DNA of 64,000 nucleotides, taken from positions 62,001-126,000 of the forward strand of contig JAGPCY010000024.1 of assembly GCA_018057825.1 (NCBI GenBank), in the 5' to 3' direction. Each line of letters begins with the position of its first letter. The first letter of the stretch is position 1. The stretch is from Kofleriaceae bacterium (lineage in GTDB: Bacteria > Myxococcota_A > Polyangia > Haliangiales > Haliangiaceae). The translations under genes and the position numbers were made by a program. The notes below the pieces were generated by a model. That model was not told the DNA's origin and ran no database searches. It saw only the letters and a program-made list of their open reading frames with translations. Of the stretch, positions 63,745 through 64,000 are shown piece by piece.

Positions 63745-64000
63745 CCAAAACCCTGCGGCCGCGCGGTCGATCGCGACGACCAGAACGATCGCCGCCACCG
63801 CGACGGTCACCGTGCGGCCGACGACCGCCGCCGGCAGCGGCGCGTGGCCGCAGGCCCGGGCCAGGACGAAGCCCAGCGCGATCGCCAGCGCGGCCGCGCC
63901 AGCGATCCAGCCGCCGTAGCGCGGCCGCTGGTGGCGGGCCGCGATCGCGCGCCGGACCGCCGGCTCGGCGCTGGCCCGGTAGCTGCCGTCGGCCGCGGCG
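63742..64000 (-). CDS. Membrane protein, C-terminal part (start outside window)
   Basis: The last 86 codons of a minus-strand gene whose start lies beyond the window. Translation reads RPRYGGWIAGAAALAIALGF with two hydrophobic segments and ends RAAAGFW before a TAA. It stops 11 nt before the TerB-like gene's ATG, so the two may form an operon. No family can be named from this fragment. Confidence 0.65.
   Translation of the reverse strand, partial: AAADGSYRASAEPAVRRAIAARHQRPRYGGWIAGAAALAIALGFVLARACGHAPLPAAVVGRTVTVAVAAIVLVVAIDRAAAGFW

Overview
The window is about three-quarters G+C by eye and densely packed, with genes on both strands, frequent 4-nt ATGA/GTGA start-stop overlaps and many GTG starts. 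It looks like a chromosomal segment of a myxobacterium-like bacterium (Myxococcota, perhaps the Kofleriaceae/Haliangium side). This is inferred from base composition, the many lipoproteins with Asp/Ala-rich linkers, choice-of-anchor-D type repeats, an FHA-GGDEF protein, a Hanks kinase, a PilZ/DUF4388 protein and a CarH-like regulator. No rRNA, tRNA, CRISPR array, phage or insertion sequence was seen.

Layout. 1-2992: two ABC-2 exporter pairs (ATPase-permease-ATPase-permease), the first cut by the window edge. 2939-9231 (minus): rimO followed by two tandem paralogous membrane metallophosphoesterases. 9308-17901: a lipoprotein, sdaA diverging from an acetyltransferase plus octaheme cytochrome c pair, then a minus-strand coupled cassette of Fam20-like kinase, zinc-ribbon/HEAT protein and MFS transporter, and a small Cys-rich protein. 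17975-20909 (minus): coaX, a conserved unknown and a membrane thioredoxin. 20961-25304: coiled-coil lipoprotein with a receiver-GAF-HD-GYP protein, a CBS protein, and a DUF2892/ECF sigma/anti-sigma operon. 25634-32496: a second-type EF-G, three plus-strand envelope or HEAT proteins, a DegP-like protease and another ECF sigma. 32639-41978: CarH-like regulator, pdxA with an L,D-transpeptidase, a DUF3108 lipoprotein, kinase with phosphoesterase, zinc-ribbon protein, lipoprotein and a CobW-type GTPase. 42009-50900 (minus): a small membrane protein, mutS2, FHA-GGDEF, a TM protein, a DUF5916 outer-membrane protein and a PilZ-receiver-DUF4388 protein. 51074-60179: a complete-looking isoprenoid/menaquinone operon (polyprenyl synthase, class II HMG-CoA reductase, ubiE, menF, menD, menA, menC, menE). 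60122-64000: small secreted protein, a TPM/Tim44-like pair, a TerB-like protein and a truncated membrane protein.

The operon at 51074-60179 makes both the isoprenoid tail (mevalonate supply plus chain elongation) and the naphthoquinone ring, joined by MenA and methylated by UbiE/MenG; menB and menH are not in the window.

Three genome-scale signals stand out. (1) About seventeen transcription units carry a TANNNT hexamer ending 7-11 nt before the start codon, which suggests widespread leaderless mRNAs. (2) Six intergenic hexamer arrays (CTCGGN type) each abut the stop codon of a minus-strand gene. (3) Four copies of the palindrome GTCCGGNNNCCGGAC lie in coding DNA in one register, always encoding Val-Arg-X-Pro-Asp. 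Gene-level curiosities are a bacterial Fam20-like kinase, a CarH-like regulator that keeps the W-x9-EH motif but has lost the cobalamin-ligating His, and HMG-CoA reductase embedded in a menaquinone operon.
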